From Firm-04 sp045596625 (GTDB lineage Bacteria > Bacillota > Clostridia > Oscillospirales > Ruminococcaceae), in assembly GCA_045596625.1 (NCBI GenBank), contig JAZOCU010000054.1:310001-374000 (forward strand): a stretch of 64,000 nt of DNA, written 5' to 3'. The stretch's first letter is position 1. The number at the start of each line of letters is the position of its first letter. Of the stretch, positions 1 through 8,027 are shown piece after piece. Below the pieces are notes generated by a model. It was not told the DNA's origin. It worked only from the letters and a program-made list of their open reading frames with translations, and did no database searches. A program made the translations under genes and the position numbers.

Positions 1-403
1 CAAACAACGACTGCATATGGCTGCAATACTGTGCCTCACATCCTTCCGACATTGCGGGCACATAAAATCCGGCATTTGTAAAATCAACATATCTGCGTGA
101 TTGTACTGTATAAGATGCCAAGCGGAATTCAATCACAAATTCTTCGGTGCAAACGCTGACATTATCAAACGCAATGGTAAATACGGCGTGTTCGATCAAT
201 GACTGATGCCCCGAAGCCACCACTTTTTCGATAAGCGCACTGTTGTTTTCCTTCTCCTTAGAACGCTCCAGGATCGAAAGTGCCGTTCCTTGCGTTGTGG
301 ATATCCGGGCTGCAGATGCACAGACCAGTTCGCCTGCCGAGGAGAATGATACGATCTTAGCACAAGGTGAAGCAGATCGATCTTGTAAGGATACTGTCTG
401 CAT
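1..403 (-). CDS. thyX: Flavin-dependent thymidylate synthase ThyX (N-terminal part, cut by window edge)
   Basis: Translating the minus strand from the ATG at 403 gives an open frame of 134 codons that runs off the window edge. ThyX methylates dUMP to dTMP using methylene-tetrahydrofolate, FAD and NADPH. Residues 65-72 (GHQSLIEH) match the family's HxSxxEH block, and EFRLASYTVQSRRY (about 92-105) matches the signature RHRxxSxxxxSxRY, with the leading Arg-His replaced by Glu-Phe. An AAGGA ribosome site precedes the ATG. It is the last gene seen of a minus-strand operon, starting 45 bp after the SDR gene, and shares a nucleotide theme with deoC upstream. The C-terminus is outside the window. Confidence 0.85.
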   Translation of the reverse strand, partial: MQTVSLQDRSASPCAKIVSFSSAGELVCASAARISTTQGTALSILERSKEKENNSALIEKVVASGHQSLIEHAVFTIAFDNVSVCTEEFVIEFRLASYTVQSRRYVDFTNAGFYVPAMSEGCEAQYCSHMQSLF

Positions 404-448
404 TACAATCATCCTTTCTTTATTTTTTGTAATATATTGTGGTCTCGA

Positions 449-1219
449 TCAGATAGCAGGCATAACTCTGCCGCCGGAAACAGGAATATAAGCTCCCGTA
501 GTAAATGAAGCCAACGATGATGCCAGAAATGCACACATCGCTGCGATCTCCATATCCGTTCCTCTGCGGCCCAGCGGAACCGTTTTATCATAATCGGGTT
601 GTATTTCGGTATGATTAAGGCGATCCCGTTCCGTGATCGTCCAACCGGGTGCCACTTGATTCACCGTAATGGCATGAGGGCCAAGCTCTTTGGCGAGACA
701 GCGTACAAGGCCATCCAAACCGCGCTTAGCAGCGGTATAGGCACCGCAATTCGCCTCTGCCATTGCAGCACATTCGGTGTTGATGACCACAATACGGCCG
801 CCCTTACCCTGCTCAATCATACGAGGTACAAAGGCCTTTGTCATGTGCACCGTCTGCATCACACAGGATTGATATTGACTGTCGAAATCGCACAAGGGCT
901 GTTCAAGGATCGGTTTCCATTCATACTGGATTACAGCATTATGCACCAGAATATCAGCAGTACCAAGCGTCTGCTCCACTGCCTGCTGCATCTGCATCAC
1001 GTCCTCTGCCTTGGTAATATCGCCACCCACCGTCATAATACGTCTGCCGGTTTCCCGACGCAAGGTATCCGCCAGAGCTTCTGCCTGTTCTCTGCCACGA
1101 TAATAATGCAGTGCAAGATCTGCGCCGCATTCTGCAAACACACCGGCCATCACACGGCCAAGCATACCGGATGCTCCTGTAATCACTGCAATATGTCCAC
1201 TCAAATCAATATTCAGCAT
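449..1219 (-). CDS. SDR-family oxidoreductase (FabG-like)
   Basis: A 256-residue short-chain dehydrogenase/reductase, the usual length for the family. The Rossmann glycine motif TGASGMLG (about 14-21) binds NAD(P), and YTAAK supplies the Tyr-x3-Lys catalytic pair. By alignment with FabG the catalytic Ser position appears to be Thr (VVINTE instead of xxISS), which is unusual. The start at 1219 is preferred because GGAGG lies 8 bp upstream; a longer frame to 1264 has no ribosome site. It overlaps the end of the phosphopantetheinyl transferase gene by 14 bp, so the two are probably coupled. The substrate cannot be read from the sequence. Confidence 0.8.
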   Translation of the reverse strand: MLNIDLSGHIAVITGASGMLGRVMAGVFAECGADLALHYYRGREQAEALADTLRRETGRRIMTVGGDITKAEDVMQMQQAVEQTLGTADILVHNAVIQYEWKPILEQPLCDFDSQYQSCVMQTVHMTKAFVPRMIEQGKGGRIVVINTECAAMAEANCGAYTAAKRGLDGLVRCLAKELGPHAITVNQVAPGWTITERDRLNHTEIQPDYDKTVPLGRRGTDMEIAAMCAFLASSLASFTTGAYIPVSGGRVMPAI

Positions 1220-1919
1220 CAGCCGATCCTCCTTTTTTCCAATATAACGAATCGCTGTAAGCAATCTCGCTTTCCCATTCGGTTATGATCCGACAGGGTG
1301 CCGGAAGATTCTGAATGCATACTGCCACAGCATAAGGTACTGTGGTGTTTTCTGCAAGGATCATCTGTAAAAAGGAATACTGCTCCGCCTTCGGATGCGT
1401 AAACCGGATCGCTTTTGCATCGTATGCAAACGATAATTGTGCAAAAGGCAGCCGAATTCCTTCTCCCACGCATTTTGCATATGCTTCTTTCAAGGTCCAA
1501 AGCCGTAAAAAATCGAATGCGGGCATTGGGCTTTGTGCCAGAGCCTGCTGCTCCTTTGCAGAACAAACTCTTGCAATGGTACGATCTCTGATCGGTCTTG
1601 GTGCTTCTGCATCCACGCCCACGGGCGCTGTTGCCACCGCACAAACAGCCAACCCTCTGCAATGGGTAAGATTCACAAACAGCTTTGGATGCAGCAGCCG
1701 TGGCTTTCCGTTTGCATCCCGTTCCAAACAGCAATGCGGCAAGCTCCAATCCTCTGCTAGCGCCGAAGAAAGCAGCTCCAAGGCATGAAGATGAGCATAT
1801 CGCTTTGCACTGCCTCTCGGAAGATCTGCTGCAAGCGGCATCGCATATAATCGCAGCAGCGGTGTCTGTTCATCCTCAGTTGAGAGCGTGCACAGTCGTG
1901 TAACGGAGCCGGAACGCAT
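1206..1919 (-). CDS. 4'-phosphopantetheinyl transferase, Sfp type
   Basis: A 237-residue protein of the Sfp/HetI superfamily, which moves the phosphopantetheine arm of CoA onto a serine of carrier proteins. GVDAE (about 100-104) is the Mg2+-binding GxDxE motif, and LRLWTLKEAYAKCVGEG (about 138-154) is the conserved WxxKEAxxK block. Its ATG shares one base with the deoC stop (TAATG), which implies translational coupling. Sfp-type enzymes usually serve secondary-metabolite or surface-polymer carriers. The only carrier protein in this window is the DltC-like one at 52743, a possible but unproven partner. Confidence 0.88.
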   Translation of the reverse strand: MRSGSVTRLCTLSTEDEQTPLLRLYAMPLAADLPRGSAKRYAHLHALELLSSALAEDWSLPHCCLERDANGKPRLLHPKLFVNLTHCRGLAVCAVATAPVGVDAEAPRPIRDRTIARVCSAKEQQALAQSPMPAFDFLRLWTLKEAYAKCVGEGIRLPFAQLSFAYDAKAIRFTHPKAEQYSFLQMILAENTTVPYAVAVCIQNLPAPCRIITEWESEIAYSDSLYWKKGGSADAEY

Positions 1920-2563
1920 TATTCTGTAAACAGCAGCGAAGCCGCACTGGTACCAATGCGATCGCAGCCGGCTGCAAGATAAGCCTCCATTTGCTCGCGG
2001 GTACGAATTCCGCCTGCCGCCTTGATTTTCACCGCAGCACCGATATGTGCACGCATCAAGGCAATATCCTCAAGGGCAGCACCGGCAGGGCCGAATCCTG
2101 TAGAGGTTTTGATAAATTCAGCACCGCATTCTGTCACAAGCTTGCAGGCACGGATCTTTTCTTCCTCCGAAAGAAAACAGGTCTCAATGATCACTTTCAG
2201 ACAGCAGCCCTCACAGGCACGGCGCACCGCTTTCAGCTCCTGTAAAACAGCAGCATCTTCGCCGCTTTTCAGCAAGCCGATATTGATGACCACATCGATC
2301 TCGCCAGCGCCGTCAGAGACTGCCTGTGCCGTCTCATAAAGCTTCATGGAAGCGGTATGGTAGCCAAGCGGGAAGCCGATCACCGTACAGATCGTCAGCT
2401 GTGGATATGCCTTTCGGATCTGCGCCACATAACAAGGCGGTATGCATACCGATGCGGTATGATACTTGACCGCTTCTTCACAAAGACGGATATAGTCTTC
2501 CAAAACCGCATCGGGTTTCAAAAGTGTGTGATCAATATGGGACAGGATTGCTTCGTTTGTCAT
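1919..2563 (-). CDS. deoC: Deoxyribose-phosphate aldolase
   Basis: A 214-residue class I aldolase that cleaves 2-deoxyribose-5-phosphate into glyceraldehyde-3-phosphate and acetaldehyde in deoxynucleoside salvage. Seen motifs are IDHTLLKP near the N-terminus, EIDVVINIG (catalytic Asp), EFIKTSTGF with the Schiff-base Lys, and KIKAAGGIR with the second conserved Lys. The start at 2563 follows GGAG by 7 bp. An upstream ATG at 2590 lacks a ribosome site. Its stop overlaps the start of the phosphopantetheinyl transferase gene, and the LUD gene lies directly upstream. Confidence 0.95.
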   Translation of the reverse strand: MTNEAILSHIDHTLLKPDAVLEDYIRLCEEAVKYHTASVCIPPCYVAQIRKAYPQLTICTVIGFPLGYHTASMKLYETAQAVSDGAGEIDVVINIGLLKSGEDAAVLQELKAVRRACEGCCLKVIIETCFLSEEEKIRACKLVTECGAEFIKTSTGFGPAGAALEDIALMRAHIGAAVKIKAAGGIRTREQMEAYLAAGCDRIGTSAASLLFTE

Positions 2564-2596
2564 AGTATTCTCCGTTTCTGCCAATATCATATCAGA

Positions 2597-3256
2597 TCAA
2601 TAGCCCAAGGATTCTGCAACCAGAATGACCTTAATGCGATTCGGAATGCGCTGCCATGCATTTACGACATAAGAACAGCAAATTCGCTGTTCGCTGCGAC
2701 AGCCTGCATGCATTTCACCATGGATACCGGCACATACTCCACAGCGTGCACAAGGCGTATCCTGCGAAAGACGCATCGTGTTCATAGGAGCAGCCATACG
2801 CTTCACCCGTGCAACGGCATCCTCCAGTGTAGACACGATCTTATTGGCGCCGGCCACAACGATTACCGATTCCGGGCCAAAGGTCAAGGCTGCCACACGA
2901 TTGGCATTGCCATCTACATTATAGAGCGCACCGCTTTCCAACACTGCATTGGAGCTGCACAAATACACATCCGCAGAGAGTGCCTGCCGATATAATGCAC
3001 CTCGTTCCTCGGGCGCAACCTTTTCCCGATCCAGATAGCGATATTCACCGCTGCGCAGCAGATCAATGATACCGCATTCCTCCAACGTCACCGAACCGCC
3101 GGTCGCAACCACAGCGTTTTGCGGCAGCATGGTTTTTACCAATTCCAATGCTTCTTCCTTGGTTTTACACCAATGTGCATCCATGCGATTCAGACACAAT
3201 GCATCTGCTGTTCGTTCCAGTCTCTGATAAAGATGCTGTTTTGCAAATTCGTTCAT
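2597..3256 (-). CDS. LUD-domain (lactate utilisation-like) protein
   Basis: A 219-residue protein resembling the LUD/DUF162 family (LutC/YkgG-like). Visible features are VVATGGSVTLEECGI (the nucleotide-like GGS motif), an AADVY-type strand (SADVYLCSSNAVLESG), and a Cys cluster near the C-terminus (CARCGVCAGIH, with further Cys after it). The family often assists lactate or other oxidation pathways, but many stand-alone members are uncharacterised. The start at 3256 follows AAGGAAGG; the extension to 3310 would run through the upstream terminator hairpin. It is the first gene of the LUD-deoC-PPTase-SDR-thyX operon. Confidence 0.78.
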   Translation of the reverse strand: MNEFAKQHLYQRLERTADALCLNRMDAHWCKTKEEALELVKTMLPQNAVVATGGSVTLEECGIIDLLRSGEYRYLDREKVAPEERGALYRQALSADVYLCSSNAVLESGALYNVDGNANRVAALTFGPESVIVVAGANKIVSTLEDAVARVKRMAAPMNTMRLSQDTPCARCGVCAGIHGEMHAGCRSEQRICCSYVVNAWQRIPNRIKVILVAESLGY

Positions 3257-3284
3257 AATGACCTTCCTTTCTATATGAAAAACA

Positions 3285-3317
3285 AGAGGCAATGAGAAAC
3301 AGGTTCTCATTGCCTCT
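3285..3317 (-). terminator. Rho-independent terminator for the 3336-4748 lipoprotein gene
   Basis: A perfect 14-bp inverted repeat (AGAGGCAATGAGAA and its complement) with a 5-base loop. On the minus strand it is followed by TTGTTTTTC. It lies 19 bp past the lipoprotein stop and just before the LUD gene, separating the two units. Confidence 0.88.
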
Positions 3318-3335
3318 GCTTACGAAATCGCCAGG

Positions 3336-4748
3336 TTACATTCCGTAGTAGCTGTAATAGCTCTGCAGCAGTGCTTCCTGATACCCTACGACATCCACAT
3401 TCAGAACCTTATAGCGTTTGAATGCTTTTTCGTTTCTTGTTTCGGTATATTGTTTTGTCCATTCAACGATTTTTTCGTCAAATACATCACCGTAAAGCTT
3501 CTCACGGACAGTTTCCTTCGCAGAATCAGACCACAAATCCGAGCTGATCATACGATCCTCAATATCCATTTTCATGACGATATAATAGCATTCATCGTCC
3601 TTAATGAATGTGGGCTCGTTATACTTGGTCTTGGCATCCACTGCCCACTCATATACCTTCTGACAAGGCGTATAGCTGGGCGCCGTCGTTGTGCCGTCAG
3701 CCTCCTCCTTCTCAGCATCTGCGTCTGCAGAGGTGCTCACTGCAAGGATCACTTCATGATCCACATCATATCCCAGTGTCACGGCTGTGGTAGTAGTCGT
3801 GGTGGTGCCGGTCGTTCCATCGGCGCCGGTCAGAGTCGTCGTGGTTTCACTTGTACTGCCACCGGTCGTGGTGGTCGTTGTGGTGGTAGTTGTTGTGGGG
3901 CCGTTCTCATCGGTAGTGACCTTTGCTGTGGTAGAGGTCGTTACCGTGGAGCCGTCTTTGTCGGTCGTGGTGATCGCAGCATTGGAAAGCGAAGTGACAT
4001 AGGCATTGTGCTCCTCGATGAGGTAATCGAATTCTTCCATAAGATCTTTTTCATCATCGGCCTTTTTCTGCAGACGAGACATATAATCCTTGGCCATCTT
4101 TTCGATCTCTGCCTTGCCGTCAGCCTTGAGCAGATTGCCTGCACCGTCCTTCAGCGGCATTTCGATATACTTCAGACGAATGTTATTATCCTTGTAGTAG
4201 TCGTACAGCTCTTCTTCCTTGACACCCTCGGATCCGCCTTCACCATAATAGGCTTCCCAGATAAGGTTTTCCTTCATCGTAGCAGTCAGAACATCCTTTG
4301 CAGACTGCTCGCCGATACCGGTTTCATCAAAGAACGCCTTAAAGTAAGCCATAGTGCTTGCAAGACTTGCATCCACATCAGCAAGATCTTCGCCGCTCAG
4401 CTTCAGACCAAGACGATCGAACTCACGCTCAATAGCAACATACTCGATGCAGTATTCCACCGCCTTATTCTGAATCCACTGCTCAGCAGTCACACCATCG
4501 ATATCTGCTTTGTTAACGATCTTTTTGATGTCCTTAGTCGTTTCGCAGTTTTCAAACTTCTCACCGTTTTCCTGCATGACGCTGATGGCATCGTTATATG
4601 CATTTACAACATAATAAAGATAGATGCCGGCACGCACATCAAAACCGTCAATCGTCATAGCAATACCGGTATTCTCACCGCACGCAAAGCAAGACAGCAT
4701 CAGGCAGAGCGTTGTTGCAGCGGCAATCATCCGTTTCCAGAATTTCAT
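3336..4748 (-). CDS. Lipoprotein with SurA/PrsA-like N-terminal region and Thr-rich insert
   Basis: A 470-residue secreted lipoprotein. Residues 1-24 form a signal peptide (MKFWKRM, hydrophobic core) ending in the lipobox LSCFAC. The following acidic helical region resembles the N-terminal chaperone part of SurA/PrsA foldases (inference). Around 260-330 there is a low-complexity Thr/Ser/Gly stretch with a run of 11 threonines. The C-terminus is Tyr-rich (SYYSYYGM). I see no clear PpiC rotamase domain, so foldase activity is uncertain. The start at 4748 has GGAGG 12 bp upstream; the longer frame to 4856 begins upstream of the promoter. It is monocistronic, with its own terminator at 3285. Confidence 0.7.
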   Translation of the reverse strand: MKFWKRMIAAATTLCLMLSCFACGENTGIAMTIDGFDVRAGIYLYYVVNAYNDAISVMQENGEKFENCETTKDIKKIVNKADIDGVTAEQWIQNKAVEYCIEYVAIEREFDRLGLKLSGEDLADVDASLASTMAYFKAFFDETGIGEQSAKDVLTATMKENLIWEAYYGEGGSEGVKEEELYDYYKDNNIRLKYIEMPLKDGAGNLLKADGKAEIEKMAKDYMSRLQKKADDEKDLMEEFDYLIEEHNAYVTSLSNAAITTTDKDGSTVTTSTTAKVTTDENGPTTTTTTTTTTTGGSTSETTTTLTGADGTTGTTTTTTTAVTLGYDVDHEVILAVSTSADADAEKEEADGTTTAPSYTPCQKVYEWAVDAKTKYNEPTFIKDDECYYIVMKMDIEDRMISSDLWSDSAKETVREKLYGDVFDEKIVEWTKQYTETRNEKAFKRYKVLNVDVVGYQEALLQSYYSYYGM

Positions 4749-4793
4749 AAGGTTCAAGGCCTCCTTGTGCATAATAAAAATCAGATACACTTC

Positions 4794-4822
4794 ATTATAC
4801 ATGATTCGCTCAAAAAAGTCTA
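4794..4822 (-). promoter_or_regulatory. Sigma-A-type promoter for the lipoprotein gene
   Basis: On the minus strand TAGACT (4817-4822) and TATAAT (4794-4799) are separated by 17 bp. The -10 lies 45 bp before the chosen ATG at 4748. Confidence 0.65.
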
Positions 4823-4981
4823 GTGTTTTTTTTGATTTTTTTGTTTTTTCATCCAATTTTCAAAAAATAAACGATTTATACTGCAATGCGTATAGATATT
4901 TTGCCCGCAGACCACCCAAAAATCATCTGTCGGAGCAGAAATCGGATCACCGAAGGCAACATAGCGTTTTCCCACATCTCC

Positions 4982-5010
4982 TTGCAATCTCCGAAAAATT
5001 ATGCTATACT
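4982..5010 (+). promoter_or_regulatory. Sigma-A-type promoter for miaB
   Basis: TTGCAA (4982-4987), a 17-bp spacer and an extended -10 TGCTATACT (TATACT at 5005-5010), 30 bp before the miaB start. Confidence 0.8.
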
Positions 5011-5040
5011 AAAGAAAATGCGATGAAAGGAATCGGTAAT

Positions 5041-6426
5041 ATGTCATCGACCATACAACCGCTGCAAAACAAACAAGCCATCCGTGCGATCCTGCAGCGC
5101 TTTGATCATCCCCTGCGAGCCCACGTCCAGAGCTTCGGTTGTCAGCTCAATGTCTGTGACGGAGAGAAATACAAGGGTATTCTTGCCGATCTCGGCTATC
5201 TGTTGACCGATACTCCTGAGGATGCCGATGTGATTCTGTTCAACACCTGTGCCGTGCGTGCCCATGCGGAATCCCGTGTGCTGGGACGTCTGGGCGCTCT
5301 GAAATCCTTATGGGAGAAAAATCACGATCTGATCATCGGGCTTTGCGGCTGCATGGCGGAAGAAGAAGAGGTCCGTGCACAAATCCGAAAATCGTATCCT
5401 TATGTCCGTATGATCTTGGGTGCCGGTGCTATGGAACATCTTCCCGAAGCACTGCTGCAGGTGTATCAAGGAGAAAAGCAATATACCGTGACCGATATCG
5501 CAGGGATCCCTTCTGAAGTGCTGCCCACTGTACGGGAAAGCGATTTCAAAGCAAGTGTCCCTGTCATGTATGGCTGCAACAATTTCTGCTCCTATTGCAT
5601 CGTGCCCTATGTCCGAGGCAGAGAGCGCAGCCGAATGCCGGATGCCATCGAAGCTGAGGTGCGTGCTCTGGTCGAAGCAGGCTATAAGGAGATCCTGCTG
5701 CTGGGGCAAAATGTCAACTCTTATGGCAAGGATCTTGCAGAGCCTATGGATTTTCCTGCTTTGCTGCGACGATTGGATGCCATTGAAGGGGAGTATTTCA
5801 TCCGCTTTATGAGCTCACATCCCAAAGATGCTACCACGGAGCTGATCGATGTCATGCTGAATTCGGCGCATATCGAGCATCATCTGCATCTGCCGGTGCA
5901 AAGCGGAAGCGACAGCGTATTGCAGGCAATGAATCGTCGGTATACCGCCGCACAATATCTGAAGCTGATTGATGAAACCAGAGCAAAAGCGCCGGATTTC
6001 TCTTTTTCCAGCGATCTGATCGTAGGGTTCCCCACAGAGACAGAAGCCGATTTTGAAGCAACCCTCCGGCTGATCGAACATGTAAAATATGATAATCTCT
6101 ACACGTTCATTTACAGTCCCCGACCGGGTACAAAGGCTGCAGATCTGCCGCAATGCTCTGACGAGGAAGCCATCTCCGCAAGAATGCAGCGCCTGCTCAG
6201 TGTCCAGCGCGAAATTTCCGAGAATTTCAATCGGCGGTTTGTGGGCAGAAGCTGTATGGTGCTGATCGAAAAATATGATCCGCAAGCCCAAAAGGCGGTT
6301 GGCAAAAATCGTGAAGGTATGAATGTAGAGCTGTCCTGCACTGCCGATCTGACGGGCAATATGGTAACAGTGCAGATCACAGATGCCAAAAACTGGGCGT
6401 TGGTGGGCGAGCTCTCGGAAACCTGA
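5041..6426 (+). CDS. miaB: tRNA-2-methylthio-N6-dimethylallyladenosine synthase MiaB
   Basis: A 461-residue radical-SAM methylthiotransferase that modifies i6A37 to ms2i6A37 in tRNAs reading UNN codons. C34, C70 and C104 (in SFGCQLN, FNTCAV and GCMAEE) are the three ligands of the auxiliary 4Fe-4S cluster. C179, C183 and C186 form the radical-SAM CxxxCxxC motif. A C-terminal TRAM domain is expected after about residue 390. The start at 5041 follows AAAGGA; an in-frame ATG at 5023 is possible, but the open frame further upstream precedes the promoter. MiaA, the enzyme for the preceding step, is encoded at 24042. Confidence 0.95.
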   Translation: MSSTIQPLQNKQAIRAILQRFDHPLRAHVQSFGCQLNVCDGEKYKGILADLGYLLTDTPEDADVILFNTCAVRAHAESRVLGRLGALKSLWEKNHDLIIGLCGCMAEEEEVRAQIRKSYPYVRMILGAGAMEHLPEALLQVYQGEKQYTVTDIAGIPSEVLPTVRESDFKASVPVMYGCNNFCSYCIVPYVRGRERSRMPDAIEAEVRALVEAGYKEILLLGQNVNSYGKDLAEPMDFPALLRRLDAIEGEYFIRFMSSHPKDATTELIDVMLNSAHIEHHLHLPVQSGSDSVLQAMNRRYTAAQYLKLIDETRAKAPDFSFSSDLIVGFPTETEADFEATLRLIEHVKYDNLYTFIYSPRPGTKAADLPQCSDEEAISARMQRLLSVQREISENFNRRFVGRSCMVLIEKYDPQAQKAVGKNREGMNVELSCTADLTGNMVTVQITDAKNWALVGELSET

Positions 6427-6709
6427 TGCCGCACAAAAAACTTTTCCAATTCTTCACGGTGCTTTCGAGGGGTTTTCAGTCGCTTTTCACGCTATATTCA
6501 CAATGCGGCGATAAAATATCATTGTACACAAGAGAGGTCGCCGCAGCAGGATCGCGGCGGCAAAGCTGATCCTCTCTTGTGCTACAAGCCAAAAAAGCAA
6601 CTCTCTCACACTTTTCCTTTCTTTTCTCTCCTTTTTTACAAATAGTACCCGTGAAACAAAGGCACCCACCCTAATGCCTTTCGATGTTTCAAACCATTCC
6701 TTTTACAAT

Positions 6710-6763
6710 CGCAAAGCGGCACATTGTCCTTTCTTCACCCCAAAGGCAATGTGCCGCTTTGCG
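6710..6763. repeat. Perfect 17-bp inverted repeat
   Basis: The arms are CGCAAAGCGGCACATTG and its exact complement, around a 20-base loop. No T-tract follows on either strand. It lies 13 bp from the terminator at 6776 and may be part of a tandem terminator or a structured RNA. Confidence 0.6.
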
Positions 6764-6775
6764 TGCCATTACAAT

Positions 6776-6820
6776 AAAAAACCTCCGGGATGCGTTCTGA
6801 CTGCATTCCGGAGGTTTTTT
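6776..6820. terminator. Bidirectional Rho-independent terminator
   Basis: The stem AAAAAACCTCCGG pairs with CCGGAGGTTTTTT, and the loop side pairs further (ATGC/GCAT). T-runs occur on both strands. It serves the minus-strand gene ending at 6863 and may also stop read-through from miaB. Confidence 0.88.
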
Positions 6821-6862
6821 GTTGATTTCAGCTTCAAAGTAAATCAGGATATAACAGCAGCC

Positions 6863-7771
6863 TTATGCAGGAACATGGCAAAGAACATAATCCAACAATT
6901 TCTGTCCTGCGGCAGCGTTCAGATGAATGCCGTCCTCATCAGCATCCTCAGCACTTAATTTGCCATCGTTGTTCTTTAAGGCGGTGTTGGTATCCACGAA
7001 ATACACATTGGCACCATTGGCAATGGAAAGCAGCATGGAATTATAAGCATCAATCTCCGCATTGGAGATGGTTTCTTCCGCAGCTGCCGTCACAGGAGGC
7101 ACAGCAAGTACAAAAATCTCAGCGGAAGGTGCTGCTGCTTTGACCGCGTTCAGTAAAATAGAAAACCGATCCGCTGCAGCTTCGGGTTTGGTATCTGCAA
7201 GCGTTTCTGTACCGAACATCAGATAGATCGGACAGGAAGCGCCGGAAACCGCACTAAGCATCCGCAGCTGAGAACCGTTAACATCAATATACTCGGTTGT
7301 ATAAGTATCCAGCCGTAAGGATTCGGAGGAATATACATTCATAGCTGAAAGCAGATTCTGTGTGCCCAGCCGATAAATGGAAAGATCTCCTAAAAAAGCA
7401 CACTTTTTCAGATGATCCGCAGACATCGCCGTGCCCTGCGGCACAGGATTTATCTTTATCACTGCCGGCGGCTGCGACTGCACCTCGTCATCCTCTTCGA
7501 CCTTAGATTCCGTTTTGGATGACTCTGATTCGGAATCTGTTTTGGATACCGTGCTGCCGGTATCGGCAGGAGCCTGTTCCTGCGGAAACAGATTTTGTCC
7601 GATCATATATGCCGCAAAGCAGGATACAAAACAGACAAACCAAATGAAAAATACCATGCCGAATTTAAAACGGATCGCAGGGCCTCTGCGGCGACGGCGT
7701 TTTTTGGATGCTGTGGATTTGTGTATGGTTTCTGCAGATCCCCGATGATTGGAAGGGGCTGTGTTGCGCAT
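6863..7771 (-). CDS. Membrane-anchored SGNH/GDSL-like hydrolase
   Basis: 302 residues. The N-terminus is cytoplasmic and very basic (KKRRRRRG, about 23-30). One membrane helix (about 37-60) follows, then an acidic Ser/Glu linker and an extracellular domain. In that domain FLGDLSIYRLG (about 128) resembles the SGNH block I with the nucleophile Ser in GDLS, and DEDGIHLN near the end is the block V DxxH site. Block III looks degenerate (FGTETL). Such proteins often remove acyl groups from cell-wall or surface polymers, but the substrate is unknown. It is monocistronic, with promoter at 7879 and terminator at 6776. Confidence 0.7.
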   Translation of the reverse strand: MRNTAPSNHRGSAETIHKSTASKKRRRRRGPAIRFKFGMVFFIWFVCFVSCFAAYMIGQNLFPQEQAPADTGSTVSKTDSESESSKTESKVEEDDEVQSQPPAVIKINPVPQGTAMSADHLKKCAFLGDLSIYRLGTQNLLSAMNVYSSESLRLDTYTTEYIDVNGSQLRMLSAVSGASCPIYLMFGTETLADTKPEAAADRFSILLNAVKAAAPSAEIFVLAVPPVTAAAEETISNAEIDAYNSMLLSIANGANVYFVDTNTALKNNDGKLSAEDADEDGIHLNAAAGQKLLDYVLCHVPA

Positions 7772-7878
7772 AATGGTGACTCCTTTTTTGAATGATATTC
7801 AAAACGCATCAAGCCGGCAAGCTTTTCAAGCTGTATTTTTTTCTGCTGACTTGATTCGCAGTAATTCTTCTTGTTCTT

Positions 7879-7907
7879 ATTATAAAGGAAATGCTGTCGA
7901 TTTGCAA
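7879..7907 (-). promoter_or_regulatory. Sigma-A-type promoter for the SGNH-like gene
   Basis: Minus strand: TTGCAA (7902-7907), a 17-bp spacer and TATAAT (7879-7884), about 108 bp before the ATG at 7771. It is divergent from the promoter at 7960. Confidence 0.75.
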
Positions 7908-7959
7908 GACCTTTTGACAGAAAAATCCTTGCGGTTTCAGAAAAAATTTCAAAAAACTA

Positions 7960-7988
7960 TTGTTTTGGAAGGAAAACTGTGCTATAAT
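7960..7988 (+). promoter_or_regulatory. Sigma-A-type promoter for the 42-residue peptide and probably ilvE
   Basis: TTGTTT (7960-7965), a 17-bp spacer and an extended -10 TGCTATAAT (TATAAT at 7983-7988), 40 bp before the ATG at 8028. Confidence 0.78.
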
Positions 7989-8027
7989 ATTTTCAGAACG
8001 CTTTCTTATCAAAGGAGGTCGCTGACT

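Larger units (their letters stand above)
6427..6862. other. Gene-free, hairpin-rich intergenic region
   Basis: These 436 bp between convergent genes hold no convincing ORF. They contain four inverted repeats: 6527-6537/6571-6581 (11 bp, with an inner GC stem 6539-6544/6554-6559); a bulged stem 6653-6664/6675-6690; a perfect 17-bp repeat 6710-6726/6747-6763; and the terminator at 6776-6820. Only the last has a T-tract. A structured RNA is possible, but I recognise no known family. Confidence 0.5.

Noticed and set aside
3450..4823. A 457-codon plus-strand frame opposite the Thr-rich lipoprotein
   Set aside because: The Thr codons of the lipoprotein read as Arg/Gly/Ser repeats on the other strand; no start signal or domain is present.
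4624..5040. N-terminal extension of miaB by 139 codons
   Set aside because: It precedes the miaB promoter at 4982 and overlaps the lipoprotein gene; the radical-SAM family begins near the ATG at 5041.
6487..6669. A 60-codon minus-strand frame in the hairpin-rich spacer
   Set aside because: It would use a GTG start inside an inverted repeat with no ribosome site; the translation resembles no protein.
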